From Chloroflexota bacterium (GTDB lineage Bacteria; Chloroflexota; Dehalococcoidia; Lucifugimonadales; Lucifugimonadaceae), in assembly GCA_027624075.1 (NCBI GenBank), contig JAQBUH010000022.1:1-36086 (forward strand): a stretch of 36,086 bases of DNA, in the 5' to 3' direction. How positions within the stretch are numbered: the first letter of the stretch is position 1; each line of letters starts with the position of its first letter. A model generated the notes under the pieces. The model was given only the letters and a program-made list of their open reading frames with translations. It did not search any database and was not told where the DNA came from. The position numbers and the translations under genes are program-made. This document shows positions 6,900 through 14,859 of the stretch, one piece after another.

Positions 6900-7397
6900 A
6901 CCGCCACCTCCGCTGCGCTGATTTCCGAGTCCACACTGGCCTGGGTCGCCGATAATAGCACATATGTTCTAGTACCGGGAGGCGATGTCACGCCGAGCCG
7001 GATCCTGTCCGTAGCCGGAGACCGGGCCGGAGCAGCGTCTTTGAGGCGGTCACGCTCCCCTGGCCCGCCAACGGGCACTCAGGCACAGGGTGGCGGGCGG
7101 GATGAGGAGAGCGTGCCTGATCTGTCATTCTGAGCTTGACTCAGAATCTCTCGGCTGACCGGCCTCCTGAGAGATGCTGAGTCGAGCTCAGCATGACAAG
7201 CCTCCCAGCCGCGCACCATTCGACAGGCCTTTCGGCAGGTCGACAGGCCTTTGACCCGCAAGCGGGTGCCCCGGCGCAGACCGCGGCTCGGGACAAACGG
7301 GCCGGAGGCCCTTGCCCAATGGCCTTCACAGGGACAAGCTGACCCACTCGCTACAGTCTGGCTATGGAGCCACGCCGAGATGCCACGCCAACGCGGC
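6900..7397. other. 498-bp gap with repeats, no gene seen
   Basis: No convincing coding frame. It holds one copy of the dispersed palindrome (7123-7198, listed separately) and a short direct repeat, CGACAGGCCTTT, at 7221-7232 and 7241-7252. The upstream signals of the radical SAM gene must lie near 6900-6960, but no clear -35/-10 pair was found. Confidence 0.5.
7123..7198. repeat. Dispersed palindromic repeat, complete copy
   Basis: A 76-base element bounded by TGTCAT and ATGACA. The left arm contains TTCTGAG/CTCAGAA around CTTGA; the right arm contains GCTGAG/CTCAGC around TCGAG. The two arms are also reverse complements of each other, so the element can fold as two small hairpins or as one long one. 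It is the type copy for the other repeats in this window. Confidence 0.85.
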
Positions 7398-8225
7398 TCA
7401 CCCGGAGATGAGGCGGCAGAAGGAGGGAAACCGGCCTTCGGGGTCGGAGAAGTCGGCAAAACTGTAGCCGCAGGCGGCGTAGGCGTCGGGGTCTGGATAG
7501 TCCTGCGACTTCACCGTTGTGCCGATGACCGTGATCGCGACGCCCGCCGCAATGGCCAGGGCGAGCAGCCAGGCTTGCTGCCGCCGCACTTGCACGCCAA
7601 TGCGAGGCGGCCCCAACTCTCCCCAGCCTGGCGTGGTGACCATACGCCGCCGGGGAGAAACGAGATACGCCATGGCCACCCCGCCGAGCAGCCCGCCGAC
7701 ATGGGCGGCGTTGTCGATCCCCTTCGCGAAGTAACCGATGCCGATGTTGAGAGCGATGATGAACGCGACGCTGGTCAGCGCCTGCCTCGCGACTTCGCCC
7801 ATCACCTGCCTGTTGAGCAACAGGTACACCCCGAACGCGCCGATGACCCCGAATACGGCGCCGGACGCTCCCGCTCCGAGCGCGGGTGTCACGATGAAGC
7901 TGGCGACGTTTCCAAGGATGCCGGTGACGAGGTAGATGGCCAGATAGGCCGGGCTGCCGAGCAGGCGCTCTGCCATTGACCCGAAGATGAGAAGGCCGAT
8001 CGAGTTGGTCAGCAGGTGGAAGAAGCCGATATGCATGAACATTGGCAGAATAAGCCGCCACCACTCGCCGTCTGCTATCGCTGGGCCGTACTTCGCGCCC
8101 CAGCGGTACAGGTTGACGTTGTCTTCGGAGCCGCCGGTTGCGGTCAGCATGAGGAACACGAGCACGTTGACGGCGACGAGTGCGATCGTCACCGGAGCAC
8201 CTGAGAGCGATGCGCCAAATGCCAT
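7398..8225 (-). CDS. Rhomboid-family intramembrane serine protease
   Basis: A polytopic membrane protease of 275 residues that cleaves transmembrane segments inside the bilayer. The rhomboid hallmarks are present: WWRLILPMFMHIGFFHLLTNS (TM2 region), the catalytic Ser121 in GASGAVFG, and the catalytic His175 in NAAHVGGLLGG. At least six hydrophobic helices are visible, with a further C-terminal helix (WLLALAIAAGVAITVIG) before a 30-residue tail that has two Cys residues. I chose the ATG at 8225 because the protein-like sequence begins there; the longer frame to 8381 has unlikely content. GAGG lies 12 bases upstream. The gene is divergent from the receiver genes, and nothing nearby suggests a substrate. 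Confidence 0.9.
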   Translation of the reverse strand: MAFGASLSGAPVTIALVAVNVLVFLMLTATGGSEDNVNLYRWGAKYGPAIADGEWWRLILPMFMHIGFFHLLTNSIGLLIFGSMAERLLGSPAYLAIYLVTGILGNVASFIVTPALGAGASGAVFGVIGAFGVYLLLNRQVMGEVARQALTSVAFIIALNIGIGYFAKGIDNAAHVGGLLGGVAMAYLVSPRRRMVTTPGWGELGPPRIGVQVRRQQAWLLALAIAAGVAITVIGTTVKSQDYPDPDAYAACGYSFADFSDPEGRFPSFCRLISG

Positions 8226-8361
8226 CTGTGAACTTGACCTCAAAAGCTGCCGCCCATTAGTAGTAAGTTTGCCGTGTGAAACGCCGTTTGCCCGGTTTCC
8301 AGAGCCTCGAAGCGGCGCAAGCCCGCAAGCCGCGCAACACAGGTGCCACACAGGGTAATCG

Positions 8362-8367
8362 TATAAT
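8362..8367 (+). promoter_or_regulatory. Likely -10 box for the first receiver gene
   Basis: A perfect TATAAT stands 95 bases before the chosen start. The -35 region 17-18 bases upstream (around 8338-8344) is weak. The implied leader of about 90 bases contains a small dyad (CCCTG/CAGGG, about 8427-8445). Confidence 0.45.
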
Positions 8368-8461
8368 CCACCTGCTCGCACTACGAACGTGACCCCAACT
8401 GGCTCGCATGCGGGGTCCCTGTTCTGGAAACCAGGGGATAGATCCGAGGAAGCTGGTAGGA

Positions 8462-8851
8462 ATGCCGGACGCTCCGGGTGGCAAGAAAATACTGATCGTC
8501 GAGGATGAAGAGTCTGTGCGGATGGCCATCGAGGCCGGGCTTGAGGTTATCGGGGGATACGAGGTCCACGCGGCCCCGGACGCGGCCAGCGGCCTGGAAC
8601 TTCTCAAATCGCTCCGGCCGGCGGTCCTTCTCCTTGACCTTGTAATGCCTGTCTCAGACGGCATGGAGTTCCTGAGGTGGATGAGGAGTGACCCGGACGT
8701 CGTGAAGCCGGACAAGGTCGTGCTTATGACGGCACTGACCAACCCTGTGCCCGAGGGGAACCTCGAGGAGCTGGGCCTGGACATGGTGCTGGCGAAGCCA
8801 TTCCGGCTGAACGATCTGGCGGCAGCGGTAGGCGCCGATCCTCCGTTTTGA
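8462..8851 (+). CDS. Stand-alone response regulator receiver protein (first of two)
   Basis: A 129-residue protein made only of a CheY-like receiver domain. The acidic pair is in ILIVEDEES (Glu14, Asp15), the phosphoacceptor is Asp59 in VLLLDLVMP, and the switch residues are the Thr of LMTAL and the Lys of LAKPF. No DNA-binding or enzymatic output domain follows. I chose the ATG at 8462 because GAGGAAGCTGGTAGGA precedes it and the domain begins within eight residues; the longer frame to 8408 overlaps the dyad in the leader. A second receiver gene follows 72 bases downstream, with no histidine kinase nearby. It probably passes phosphate or signals by protein contact. Confidence 0.9.
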   Translation: MPDAPGGKKILIVEDEESVRMAIEAGLEVIGGYEVHAAPDAASGLELLKSLRPAVLLLDLVMPVSDGMEFLRWMRSDPDVVKPDKVVLMTALTNPVPEGNLEELGLDMVLAKPFRLNDLAAAVGADPPF

Positions 8852-8923
8852 TCCAGTCACGCGCGTTCGGTCCCCGTTTGTCATGCCGCGCGGAAAAAGT
8901 TGTCCTGACATAAGACCGGATAT

Positions 8924-9301
8924 ATGGCAACACTCCTCATAGTGGAAGACGACCCTAACACCCGCCTTGCGGTGACCGCGATGCTGGAGGAGCTGGGGCG
9001 TGAAGATGTGCGCTGCGTCGCCAATGGCGTCGAGGCACTGAAGCTTCTCCGCGACCAGCTCCCCGGCAAGATTCCTGAGTTGATGATGCTCGACCTCATG
9101 ATGCCTGAGATGGACGGGTTCGAGGTCCTTCGAGAGCTGCGCAACGGCTCTGCGCCGCGTCCAGGCCACATCATCGTGATGAGCGCGCACGCCAACAGGG
9201 AAGACCGGGCTGGCGTGAGGGAGCTGGGCGCCGACCAGTTCCTGGCGAAGCCTTTCAGGCTGACAGAGCTTGAGCAGGCGCTCGACAACGCCGGCGTATA
9301 G
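8924..9301 (+). CDS. Stand-alone response regulator receiver protein (second of two)
   Basis: A 125-residue receiver domain without output domain. It has the acidic pair in LLIVEDDPN, phosphoacceptor Asp57 in MMLDLMMPEMDG, a Ser in place of Thr in VMSAHAN, and Lys in LAKPFRLTEL. It resembles the preceding receiver in length, motif and C-terminal FRLTEL/FRLNDL helix, so the pair may come from a duplication, though the sequences have diverged widely. The Shine-Dalgarno is weak (AAGACCGGATAT). It probably acts with the upstream receiver in a phosphorelay whose kinase is elsewhere. Confidence 0.9.
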   Translation: MATLLIVEDDPNTRLAVTAMLEELGREDVRCVANGVEALKLLRDQLPGKIPELMMLDLMMPEMDGFEVLRELRNGSAPRPGHIIVMSAHANREDRAGVRELGADQFLAKPFRLTELEQALDNAGV

Positions 9302-9339
9302 CCACTGCATTCGCCACGCTTTTATCGCCCTCCGCAGGC

Positions 9340-9495
9340 GTGACAGTTGCCGAGGGTGTTCGCCTCATCAACATCTGCGTAACCGATGGCACATCAGTTC
9401 TAATTACTGAGTCTGCAGAGGGAATTGGCGCGACCGGGATACTGATCAACATTCAATCAGAAATCTGGCATTATCCGGGAATTGCCAATCAGTGA
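9340..9495 (+). other. Gap between receiver and basic-protein genes; 51-codon frame
   Basis: The gap 9302-9587 has no recognised gene. A frame from GTG 9340 to TGA 9493-9495 reads TVAEGVRLINICVTDGTSVL and onward and is fairly protein-like. It has no Shine-Dalgarno and its end overlaps a good promoter, so it is more likely a gene remnant than a working gene. Confidence 0.2.
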
Positions 9496-9510
9496 ACGCT
9501 GAAATATGAT
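9482..9510 (+). promoter_or_regulatory. Promoter of the basic-protein gene
   Basis: TTGCCA (9482-9487) and TATGAT (9505-9510) are separated by 17 bases, a near-consensus sigma-70 type promoter. It predicts a leader of about 70 bases before the ATG at 9588. With the terminator at 10103-10138 it makes that gene a single-gene transcription unit. Confidence 0.6.
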
Positions 9511-9587
9511 AGGCAGAACAGCGCCAATAACGGCTGCTGAAATCCGGGCTCAACGATATCGTCAATACAGAATGGAAGCACCGATTA

Positions 9588-10085
9588 ATGAAGATTGTAG
9601 AGGCGAGTCTCACTGACATGAAATCAGCGCCGAGATGGCGCCGCCAGAGGTCTCCTGAGACGCAGAAGCTGATCGACACAATAACTGAGCTCAAGCCGGG
9701 CCAGGTCAGGGCGATCATGCCCGAGGGCAACGAGACTGTGAAGCGGCTGCGCCCGCGGGTGAGCTACGCCTCTCGTGTCGCCGGCAGGAAAGTTCGCATC
9801 GTCGCAGATGACACAAAGGTGATGTTCACTCTCCGGACCGGGGCAAAAGCCGGTTCGGCGAGCAAAGCCGGCGCGGCATCCAGGAAGAGCAAGGTCCAGG
9901 AGAAGGCGCTGGAGCTGGGCAAGCGAAGGAAGCGGGAGATCTCGGCGCAGGACGTGATCGACGCCCTGGCGGCGGACGGCGTCACCCTTGGCGTCGCAAG
10001 GCCAGGCACCATGATTGGCGCGGTGCTTCGCTCAATGCCGGAATTTGAGCGGACCGGTTCCAATCAGTTCAAATTCAAAGGTTAG
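9588..10085 (+). CDS. Basic protein of unknown function, possible winged-helix C-terminus
   Basis: A 165-residue protein that I do not recognise. Residues 12-70 (RWRRQRSPETQKLIDTITEL ... GQVRAIMPEGNETVKRLRPR) look like a small folded domain. Residues 83-112 are a Lys/Ala/Ser-rich linker, probably disordered. From 113 to the end, KRREISAQDVIDALAADGVTLGVARPGTMIGAVLRSMPEFERTGSNQFKFKG has the helix-helix-wing pattern of winged-helix domains in which a basic surface binds DNA. GGAAG lies 9 bases before the ATG. It has its own promoter (9482-9510) and a strong terminator 18 bases after the stop, so it is a monocistronic unit. The DNA-binding role is inferred from charge and pattern only. Confidence 0.7.
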   Translation: MKIVEASLTDMKSAPRWRRQRSPETQKLIDTITELKPGQVRAIMPEGNETVKRLRPRVSYASRVAGRKVRIVADDTKVMFTLRTGAKAGSASKAGAASRKSKVQEKALELGKRRKREISAQDVIDALAADGVTLGVARPGTMIGAVLRSMPEFERTGSNQFKFKG

Positions 10086-10102
10086 CCGCAAAGACGAACT
10101 GT

Positions 10103-10138
10103 AAAAAAGGACCGAGGCTGCGGCCCCGGTCCTTTTTC
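10103..10138. terminator. Bidirectional intrinsic terminator
   Basis: A GC stem (GGACCG 10109-10114 with CGGTCC 10127-10132) is flanked by an A-run (10103-10108) and a T-run (10133-10137). It can end the basic-protein transcript on the plus strand and the amino-acid permease transcript on the minus strand, 20 bases beyond that gene's stop. Confidence 0.9.
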
Positions 10139-10158
10139 GTTCAATTAGGCCCGCGGCC

Positions 10159-11481
10159 TCACCTGCCTGCGCCGCTAATTTCCCTGTGCGGCGCCTGCGG
10201 CAGCCGGTCCAGTAATAGGCGGACCAATACACCGCTCGATACCAGGGTGATTGCGAGCAATATCGGAATGAGACCGGTATAGGCCAGCATCACAGCCGAT
10301 GTGCCGAGCCCCATCAACGGAATTACGCTGACGCCTCGCACAGACCACCGGCTGGCGATGCGGGTTTCCGGCCCACCTCCGCTGCCCATCTTCAGCAGCG
10401 ACGCATTCACCAGGATGAAGGCGATCAGCACCGCCGCGTTGCTCATCTGCGCAACCTGACCGATGTCACCTGCCAGCGAGAACAGTCCCGCAACCACCGA
10501 TACCGCAATGATTGCGTAGAGCGGCGTGTTCCGGCCCTCGGTGAGCCTTGCCAGCACCCCGGGCAGCGCTCCCGCACGCGCCATGCCGAACGCCTGTCTC
10601 GACGCCGCCATCAACCCGAACAGGACCGTGTTGGCGGTGGCGAACAGGGCGATCACAGAGAGCACGCCGGACAGCCTCGCCCCGGTCGCTGTCTCAACAA
10701 CGAGGCCAAGCGGAGCGTCCGACTCCGCCAGGTCGCGCCAGTCGACGGCGCTAACGCTTGTAATCGCAACCAGCATGTAGATGACGGTGATTATCGAGAC
10801 TGAAAAAATAATTGCGCGTGGAAGGCTGCGCGTCGGCTCCTTCGCCTCCTCCGCCAGGTTCGCCATCTGCTCAAACCCCAGGAACGCAAAGAAGAGCAGG
10901 GCCGAGCCGCGCATCACGTCAGGAAACCCACCGGCAAACTCGAGGTAGTCGACATCGCCGACGAACCGGGCGGAGACTCCTATCGCCAGGAGCAGGCCGA
11001 ACGCCTCGACAACGGCAAAGGTGATTCCAAGACGGACGGACTCACGGACGCCGAGCCACAGCACGGCGCCGGACACTGCTATCAATCCGAGCGTAACCGG
11101 TATCCGGGGCGCGTTTACCAGGTCTGAGAGGTAGCCGGAGAAGCCGATGCCCACCGCCGATACCTGGATCATCGCCGCAAACAGCATCGTCCAACCGGCC
11201 ACGAAACCGGTGCGCGGCCCGAAGGCCCGGCGCGTGTATTCAAACGTGGCGCCAGCCCGCGGGAAGCGGGATGCAAGCTCGGCGTATGTGAGGCCGGTGA
11301 AGGCCGCCGCCAAAGCGCTGATTAAGAATGGGAGCCAGACGCCGTTTCCAGCGATGCCCGCCGCCTCACCGATCAGCACGTAGATTCCGGCGCCAAGGAT
11401 TATCCCGACGCCGGTGGCCGTCAACTCGAATACTCCGAGCTGGCGTTGAAGTCGCGGTTGTGCTGTTACGTCAGGCGGCAC
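10159..11481 (-). CDS. APC-family amino acid/polyamine permease
   Basis: A 440-residue inner-membrane transporter of the amino acid-polyamine-organocation superfamily with about twelve hydrophobic helices. The N-terminal block GVFELTATGVGIILGAGIYVLIGEAAG holds the unwound TM1 with its G-A-G-I substrate motif. TM2-3 (LTYAELASRFPRAGATFEYTRRAFG) and TM6 (LLFFAFLGFEQMANLAEEAKEPTRSLPRAI) are typical of the family's YfnA/cationic amino acid branch. It would move a neutral or basic amino acid with protons; the substrate cannot be told. It is the last gene on the minus strand before the terminator at 10103-10138 and lies about 107 bases after mqnD. Whether it belongs to the menaquinone transcript is unclear. 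Confidence 0.88.
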   Translation of the reverse strand: MPPDVTAQPRLQRQLGVFELTATGVGIILGAGIYVLIGEAAGIAGNGVWLPFLISALAAAFTGLTYAELASRFPRAGATFEYTRRAFGPRTGFVAGWTMLFAAMIQVSAVGIGFSGYLSDLVNAPRIPVTLGLIAVSGAVLWLGVRESVRLGITFAVVEAFGLLLAIGVSARFVGDVDYLEFAGGFPDVMRGSALLFFAFLGFEQMANLAEEAKEPTRSLPRAIIFSVSIITVIYMLVAITSVSAVDWRDLAESDAPLGLVVETATGARLSGVLSVIALFATANTVLFGLMAASRQAFGMARAGALPGVLARLTEGRNTPLYAIIAVSVVAGLFSLAGDIGQVAQMSNAAVLIAFILVNASLLKMGSGGGPETRIASRWSVRGVSVIPLMGLGTSAVMLAYTGLIPILLAITLVSSGVLVRLLLDRLPQAPHREISGAGR

Positions 11482-11588
11482 GCTTATCTCACGCTACGGC
11501 CGGCGCAGTACCACGCCGGCCGTCAGATTTCGCCGGGACAAGCCCCCGGCCGGCCGGCTCAGCGGCGCCTGAAACACGGCCTCACCGC

Positions 11589-12434
11589 TCACTTTGCCTG
11601 GACCAGCTCCACGTCCGGCGCCTCTTCAATGATGCCGCGCTGAGCCGCCATGCGGAACAGCGTTTCGAGCGCCTCGACGCCCTCTTCGCCCAGGTCCACC
11701 GTGTCCTCGTTCACATACATGCGCACGAACTTGCGCCCGTCCTCACGGTCAATGCCGCGGCCAAAGCCGAGCGCGTAGTCCAGCGCGTCGTCTTCGTGCG
11801 CGTGGGCGTACACAATGCTCGCCTTCAGCGCGTCTGCAACCTTCTGCGACAGCTCGTCGCCCAGGTTGCGGTTCACAAGATCGAGGCCAAGCGGGATCGG
11901 CAGTCCAGTTTTCTCATACCAGCGCTTTCCGAGGTCGAGCACTCCGTGAAAGCCCTGCTGCTCGTACAGTATCTGGCCCTCATGCAGGAGGATTCCGGCG
12001 TCGACTTCGCCGCTCTTCACAGCGGGGCCAACCTCGTCAAAGTTGTAGAACTTTGCCTCTGCGTACGGCGGGGCGAAGATCCGGTATAGCAGCCACGACG
12101 TGGTGAACTCACCTGGCACGCCGATCACCTTGCCGAGAAGCTCTTTCTCCCTCATGGGCTTTTTTGAGACCACGACGGGGCCGTAGTTCCGGCCCACGGA
12201 CGCGCCGCACGACATGATGCGGTACTTGTCCGCGACCGCAGGGTAGTGCGCGGCCGAGATCGCGGTGACAGGGATCTCCCCGATGTCGGCGAGCTTGTTG
12301 AGGGACTCGATGTCGACCATGTGGTGGCCGATTTCGTAGCCAGGAATGGTCACATGGCCCTTCGCCAGCGCGTAGAACATGAACGCGTCGTCTGCGTCAG
12401 GGCTGTGTCCAAAAACTATCTCCCGCTGGGGCAT
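11589..12434 (-). CDS. mqnD: 1,4-dihydroxy-6-naphthoate synthase (MqnD)
   Basis: The enzyme of the futalosine menaquinone pathway that converts cyclic dehypoxanthinylfutalosine to 1,4-dihydroxy-6-naphthoate. The 281-residue protein starts REIVFGHSPDADDAFMFYALA, the MqnD signature, and continues with IESLNKLA, TAISAAHYP and the GVPGEFTTSWLL segment of the periplasmic-binding-protein-like fold. The DAGILLHEGQI motif is also present. I chose the ATG at 12434 because AGGAGAG lies six bases before it; the longer frame to 12491 adds an unlike N-terminus. It is separated from mqnC by about 250 bases holding a copy of the palindromic repeat, so it may have its own transcript or read-through. Confidence 0.95.
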   Translation of the reverse strand: MPQREIVFGHSPDADDAFMFYALAKGHVTIPGYEIGHHMVDIESLNKLADIGEIPVTAISAAHYPAVADKYRIMSCGASVGRNYGPVVVSKKPMREKELLGKVIGVPGEFTTSWLLYRIFAPPYAEAKFYNFDEVGPAVKSGEVDAGILLHEGQILYEQQGFHGVLDLGKRWYEKTGLPIPLGLDLVNRNLGDELSQKVADALKASIVYAHAHEDDALDYALGFGRGIDREDGRKFVRMYVNEDTVDLGEEGVEALETLFRMAAQRGIIEEAPDVELVQAK

Positions 12435-12568
12435 CGGTCTCTCCTGGGTTGTGGAACTGTTCCGGCACGGTGAGGCCGGCCATCCTTGCACTTACAGTAA
12501 TTCGACTTTCTGCGGTTCACACTCGCGTCATCATGCAGGCGCCTGATTACCGGAGAAGGTGGCTTGTT

Positions 12569-12659
12569 TGTCATTCTGAGCTTGACTCAGAATCTCTCGG
12601 CTAACCGTGTCCGAGCGGAACGATCCCTCCGCCGGGCGCCAACCGGGTTCAGAATGACA
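12569..12659. repeat. Dispersed palindromic repeat, second subfamily
   Basis: It begins TGTCATTCTGAGCTTGACTC, as in the copy at 7123, and ends TCAGAATGACA. The middle is replaced by GGCTAACCGTG ... GAGCGG ... GATCCCTC, which it shares with the copy at 25230-25324. It lies between mqnC and mqnD. Only the left arm keeps the TTCTGAG/CTCAGAA hairpin. Confidence 0.8.
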
Positions 12660-12687
12660 GAGCCGCTCGCGGTCTGCCACCCAGCCT

Positions 12688-13830
12688 CTAATTCGCGGTC
12701 ACCGGGATCTGCAGCTTTGGGCGATGGTCCTCGAACACCTCTTTTATCTCGTAGTTGGTGAGCCGCTGGACAGGCGTGAAACCCGCCTCGCTTATCAGGG
12801 TCTTCACCTCCTCCGTTGACGTCCGGTTGTAAAACCCGGCCGCCAGCATAACGTTCTCATCAAACAGCGTCCCGCCGAAGTCGTCGGCGCCGAACTGCAG
12901 CGCCACCTGCCCCGTCTTCTTGCCCTCCGAGAACCACGACGCCTGGATGTGCGGCAGGTTGTCCAGCATGATGCGGGAGAGGGCGATCACCCGCAGGTAT
13001 TTGTTAGCGCCCGCCTCTTCGCTCACCTTCTTCGCAAGCGCCGTGTTATCCCGCTTGTAAGACCACGGGATGAACGCCGTGAAGCCGCCGCCGTTGCCAT
13101 TGAGCAGCGCCTTCGCCTGCACATCCCTGATGTGAGTCAGCGTTTCGACGATGTGCTCGTCACGCTCAACGTGCCCGTACATCATGGTCGCAGTCGTCTT
13201 GAAGCCGACGCGGTGAGCGGCGATGTGGACCTCGGTCCACTTGTCGACGGTGTCTTTCGGGTTGAAGCGAGAGATGATCGCCTTGACCTCGTTATTCAGG
13301 ATCTCGGAGCCGCCGCCCGGCATGGTGCGCTGGCCTGCGTCCCACAGCGCCCGGAACACATCGTCGAGCGAGAGGCCGGACACCTCGGCCATCTTCATGA
13401 TCTCCGGCGCGGACCAGAAGTGCGGCATCACATCCGGGTAGAGCCTCTTGCTCTCCCTCACCATCTCGACGTAGTAGTCGAACGGGATGTCGCTGTTGAG
13501 GCCGCCCTGCATCAGCACAGTTGTCACGCCGTTGTCGCGTGCCCGGCCGATCTTGTCCATGATCTGCGCAACGGTGTAGGTGTACGCGGACGGGTCGCTC
13601 GGGTCGGTGCGATAAAAGGCGCAGAACGAGCAGTAGGCGTCGCAGATGTTCGTGTAGTTCAGGTTGGTGTCGATGACGAACGTCGTGCGCTGCTCCGGGT
13701 TGTGGTAGTAGCGGATGCGTTGCGCCAGCGGCACAAGGTCGAGCAGCTCGGCCTCGGTCATCAGGAACAGACCCTCTTCGGGCGTGATCTGCTCTCCCTC
13801 AAAAACCTTTTCTCGAATCTGCCTCAGCAT
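12688..13830 (-). CDS. mqnC: Cyclic dehypoxanthinylfutalosine synthase (MqnC), radical SAM
   Basis: A 380-residue radical SAM enzyme that cyclises dehypoxanthinylfutalosine in menaquinone synthesis. The cluster motif is CDAYCSFC (Cys63, Cys67, Cys70), preceded by TNLNYTNI and followed by CAFYRT, the MqnC form. Other family marks are VLMQGGLNSDIPFDYYVEMVR, MPGGGSEIL and MMYGHVERDEHIVE. The length is normal and no residue is missing. GGCGGG lies upstream of the ATG. It follows mqnA by 54 bases on the same strand, so the two are probably one transcript. Confidence 0.96.
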   Translation of the reverse strand: MLRQIREKVFEGEQITPEEGLFLMTEAELLDLVPLAQRIRYYHNPEQRTTFVIDTNLNYTNICDAYCSFCAFYRTDPSDPSAYTYTVAQIMDKIGRARDNGVTTVLMQGGLNSDIPFDYYVEMVRESKRLYPDVMPHFWSAPEIMKMAEVSGLSLDDVFRALWDAGQRTMPGGGSEILNNEVKAIISRFNPKDTVDKWTEVHIAAHRVGFKTTATMMYGHVERDEHIVETLTHIRDVQAKALLNGNGGGFTAFIPWSYKRDNTALAKKVSEEAGANKYLRVIALSRIMLDNLPHIQASWFSEGKKTGQVALQFGADDFGGTLFDENVMLAAGFYNRTSTEEVKTLISEAGFTPVQRLTNYEIKEVFEDHRPKLQIPVTAN

Positions 13831-13884
13831 GTTTTTACCCGCCGCCCGCGCTTTGTGATGGATCTGTCTTTTCGGGATGCCGTA

Positions 13885-14691
13885 TCAAGTTTCGTTGTGC
13901 CGGGCGGCGCCGGTCAGCGCCGGCGCTGGTGGACGCCACACTGGCAGCAGGTTGAGCCTGCGCCTGAACTCCTCCATGCCGCGGCGCTCTGAGTCGCCAA
14001 TGGTGTATGTAAAGTTCCTGACATACGCCGCTGTCTCGGCCTCTGTCATGTAGTCGCTCGCCCGCGCCGCGGCGATCTCCGCCACCATCTGCCGCCCCGC
14101 GCAGTAAGAGTCGGTGAGCGCCTTCTCGAACGACTCAAACTGTTCTGGCGAAACGTCCGACCGGAGCACCCAGACGGCAAATACGAACGGCATGTGCGTC
14201 AGTCTGTGCCACTCCTCCGCCAGGTCGTAGACATATGGCGAGTCACCAGCCTTCTTGAGACGGTTCGCCTCATCGCCGATCACGAGCCTCGCGGGAGCAG
14301 CCTCGCCGGGCGGCACGAGCTCAGGCGCAATGTTCCAGAGATCTGCGCAGAGGACCCGGACCAGCTGGACGGAGGTGGCGGTGTCTTCTGTGACGGCGAT
14401 CTTCCGGCGGTCGAGCTGTTCCACAGGCACGTCAGACATCAGCAGGACGCTCAGCGCGGGGCCGTGGTTGGCGACGCCAAGCTCACCAACCTCACGGACA
14501 CGGTCGCCGAGGCGGAACACCTCTGCGACGGGAAGCGGCCCGCCGTCGAGTTCGCCGCGCTCGACCGCAGCGGCCATTGCGCGGGGGCGCGCAGTGACCA
14601 GTTCACACGATGCCGGGTCGAGCGCGCGGTAGAACACCTCGGAATTGAGGTATGGCATGTGCCCTATTCTCAGTTTTGTCTGGCTAGCCGT
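13885..14691 (-). CDS. mqnA: Chorismate dehydratase (MqnA), start codon probably ACG
   Basis: The first enzyme of the futalosine route, dehydrating chorismate to 3-enolpyruvoyl-benzoate. The periplasmic-binding-protein-like fold shows in PYLNSEVFYRAL, GELDGGPLPVAEVFRLGD, SVLLMSDVPVEQL, AVTEDTATSVQLVRVL and RLVIGDEAN. The first ATG is at 14658, but the family's conserved opening KLRIGHMPYLN begins upstream of it in the same frame. Between the upstream stop and that ATG there is no ATG, GTG or TTG. An ACG at 14691 lies 9 bases after AAAGG and would give MASQTKLRIGH, so I take it as the start. It is either a rare start or a mutated ATG. If only the ATG at 14658 is used, 11 residues including the first strand are lost. 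Confidence 0.9.
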   Translation of the reverse strand, partial: TASQTKLRIGHMPYLNSEVFYRALDPASCELVTARPRAMAAAVERGELDGGPLPVAEVFRLGDRVREVGELGVANHGPALSVLLMSDVPVEQLDRRKIAVTEDTATSVQLVRVLCADLWNIAPELVPPGEAAPARLVIGDEANRLKKAGDSPYVYDLAEEWHRLTHMPFVFAVWVLRSDVSPEQFESFEKALTDSYCAGRQMVAEIAAARASDYMTEAETAAYVRNFTYTIGDSERRGMEEFRRRLNLLPVWRPPAPALTGAARHNET

Positions 14692-14859
14692 TGGACTTTT
14701 CCTTTGTTAGTAGTCGCCGGGCTATGTAATCAGCCTCATTACGCTCGAGCGGGTCCCCGCCGCCGGGCGCGGGCGCGAAGCGCCGGCTCACTCGCCCTCT
14801 GACTCCATTCCTCACCGGGAGGGAGAAGCCAAATACTGTGTCGCGCTCAGGTGACCCTC
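14692..14859. promoter_or_regulatory. Gap between mqnE and mqnA with dyads
   Basis: Besides the Shine-Dalgarno of mqnA (AAAGG, 14701-14705) this holds a dyad GTAAT/ATTAC (14726-14742) and a GC-rich hairpin (GGCGC TTC GCGCC on the minus strand, near 14770-14790) without a T-run. The dyad could be an operator; nothing firmer can be said. Confidence 0.3.

Noticed and set aside
12949..13992. 347-residue plus-strand frame opposite mqnC and mqnA
   Set aside because: It is antisense of two certain genes, is His/Val/Arg-rich and shows no domain.
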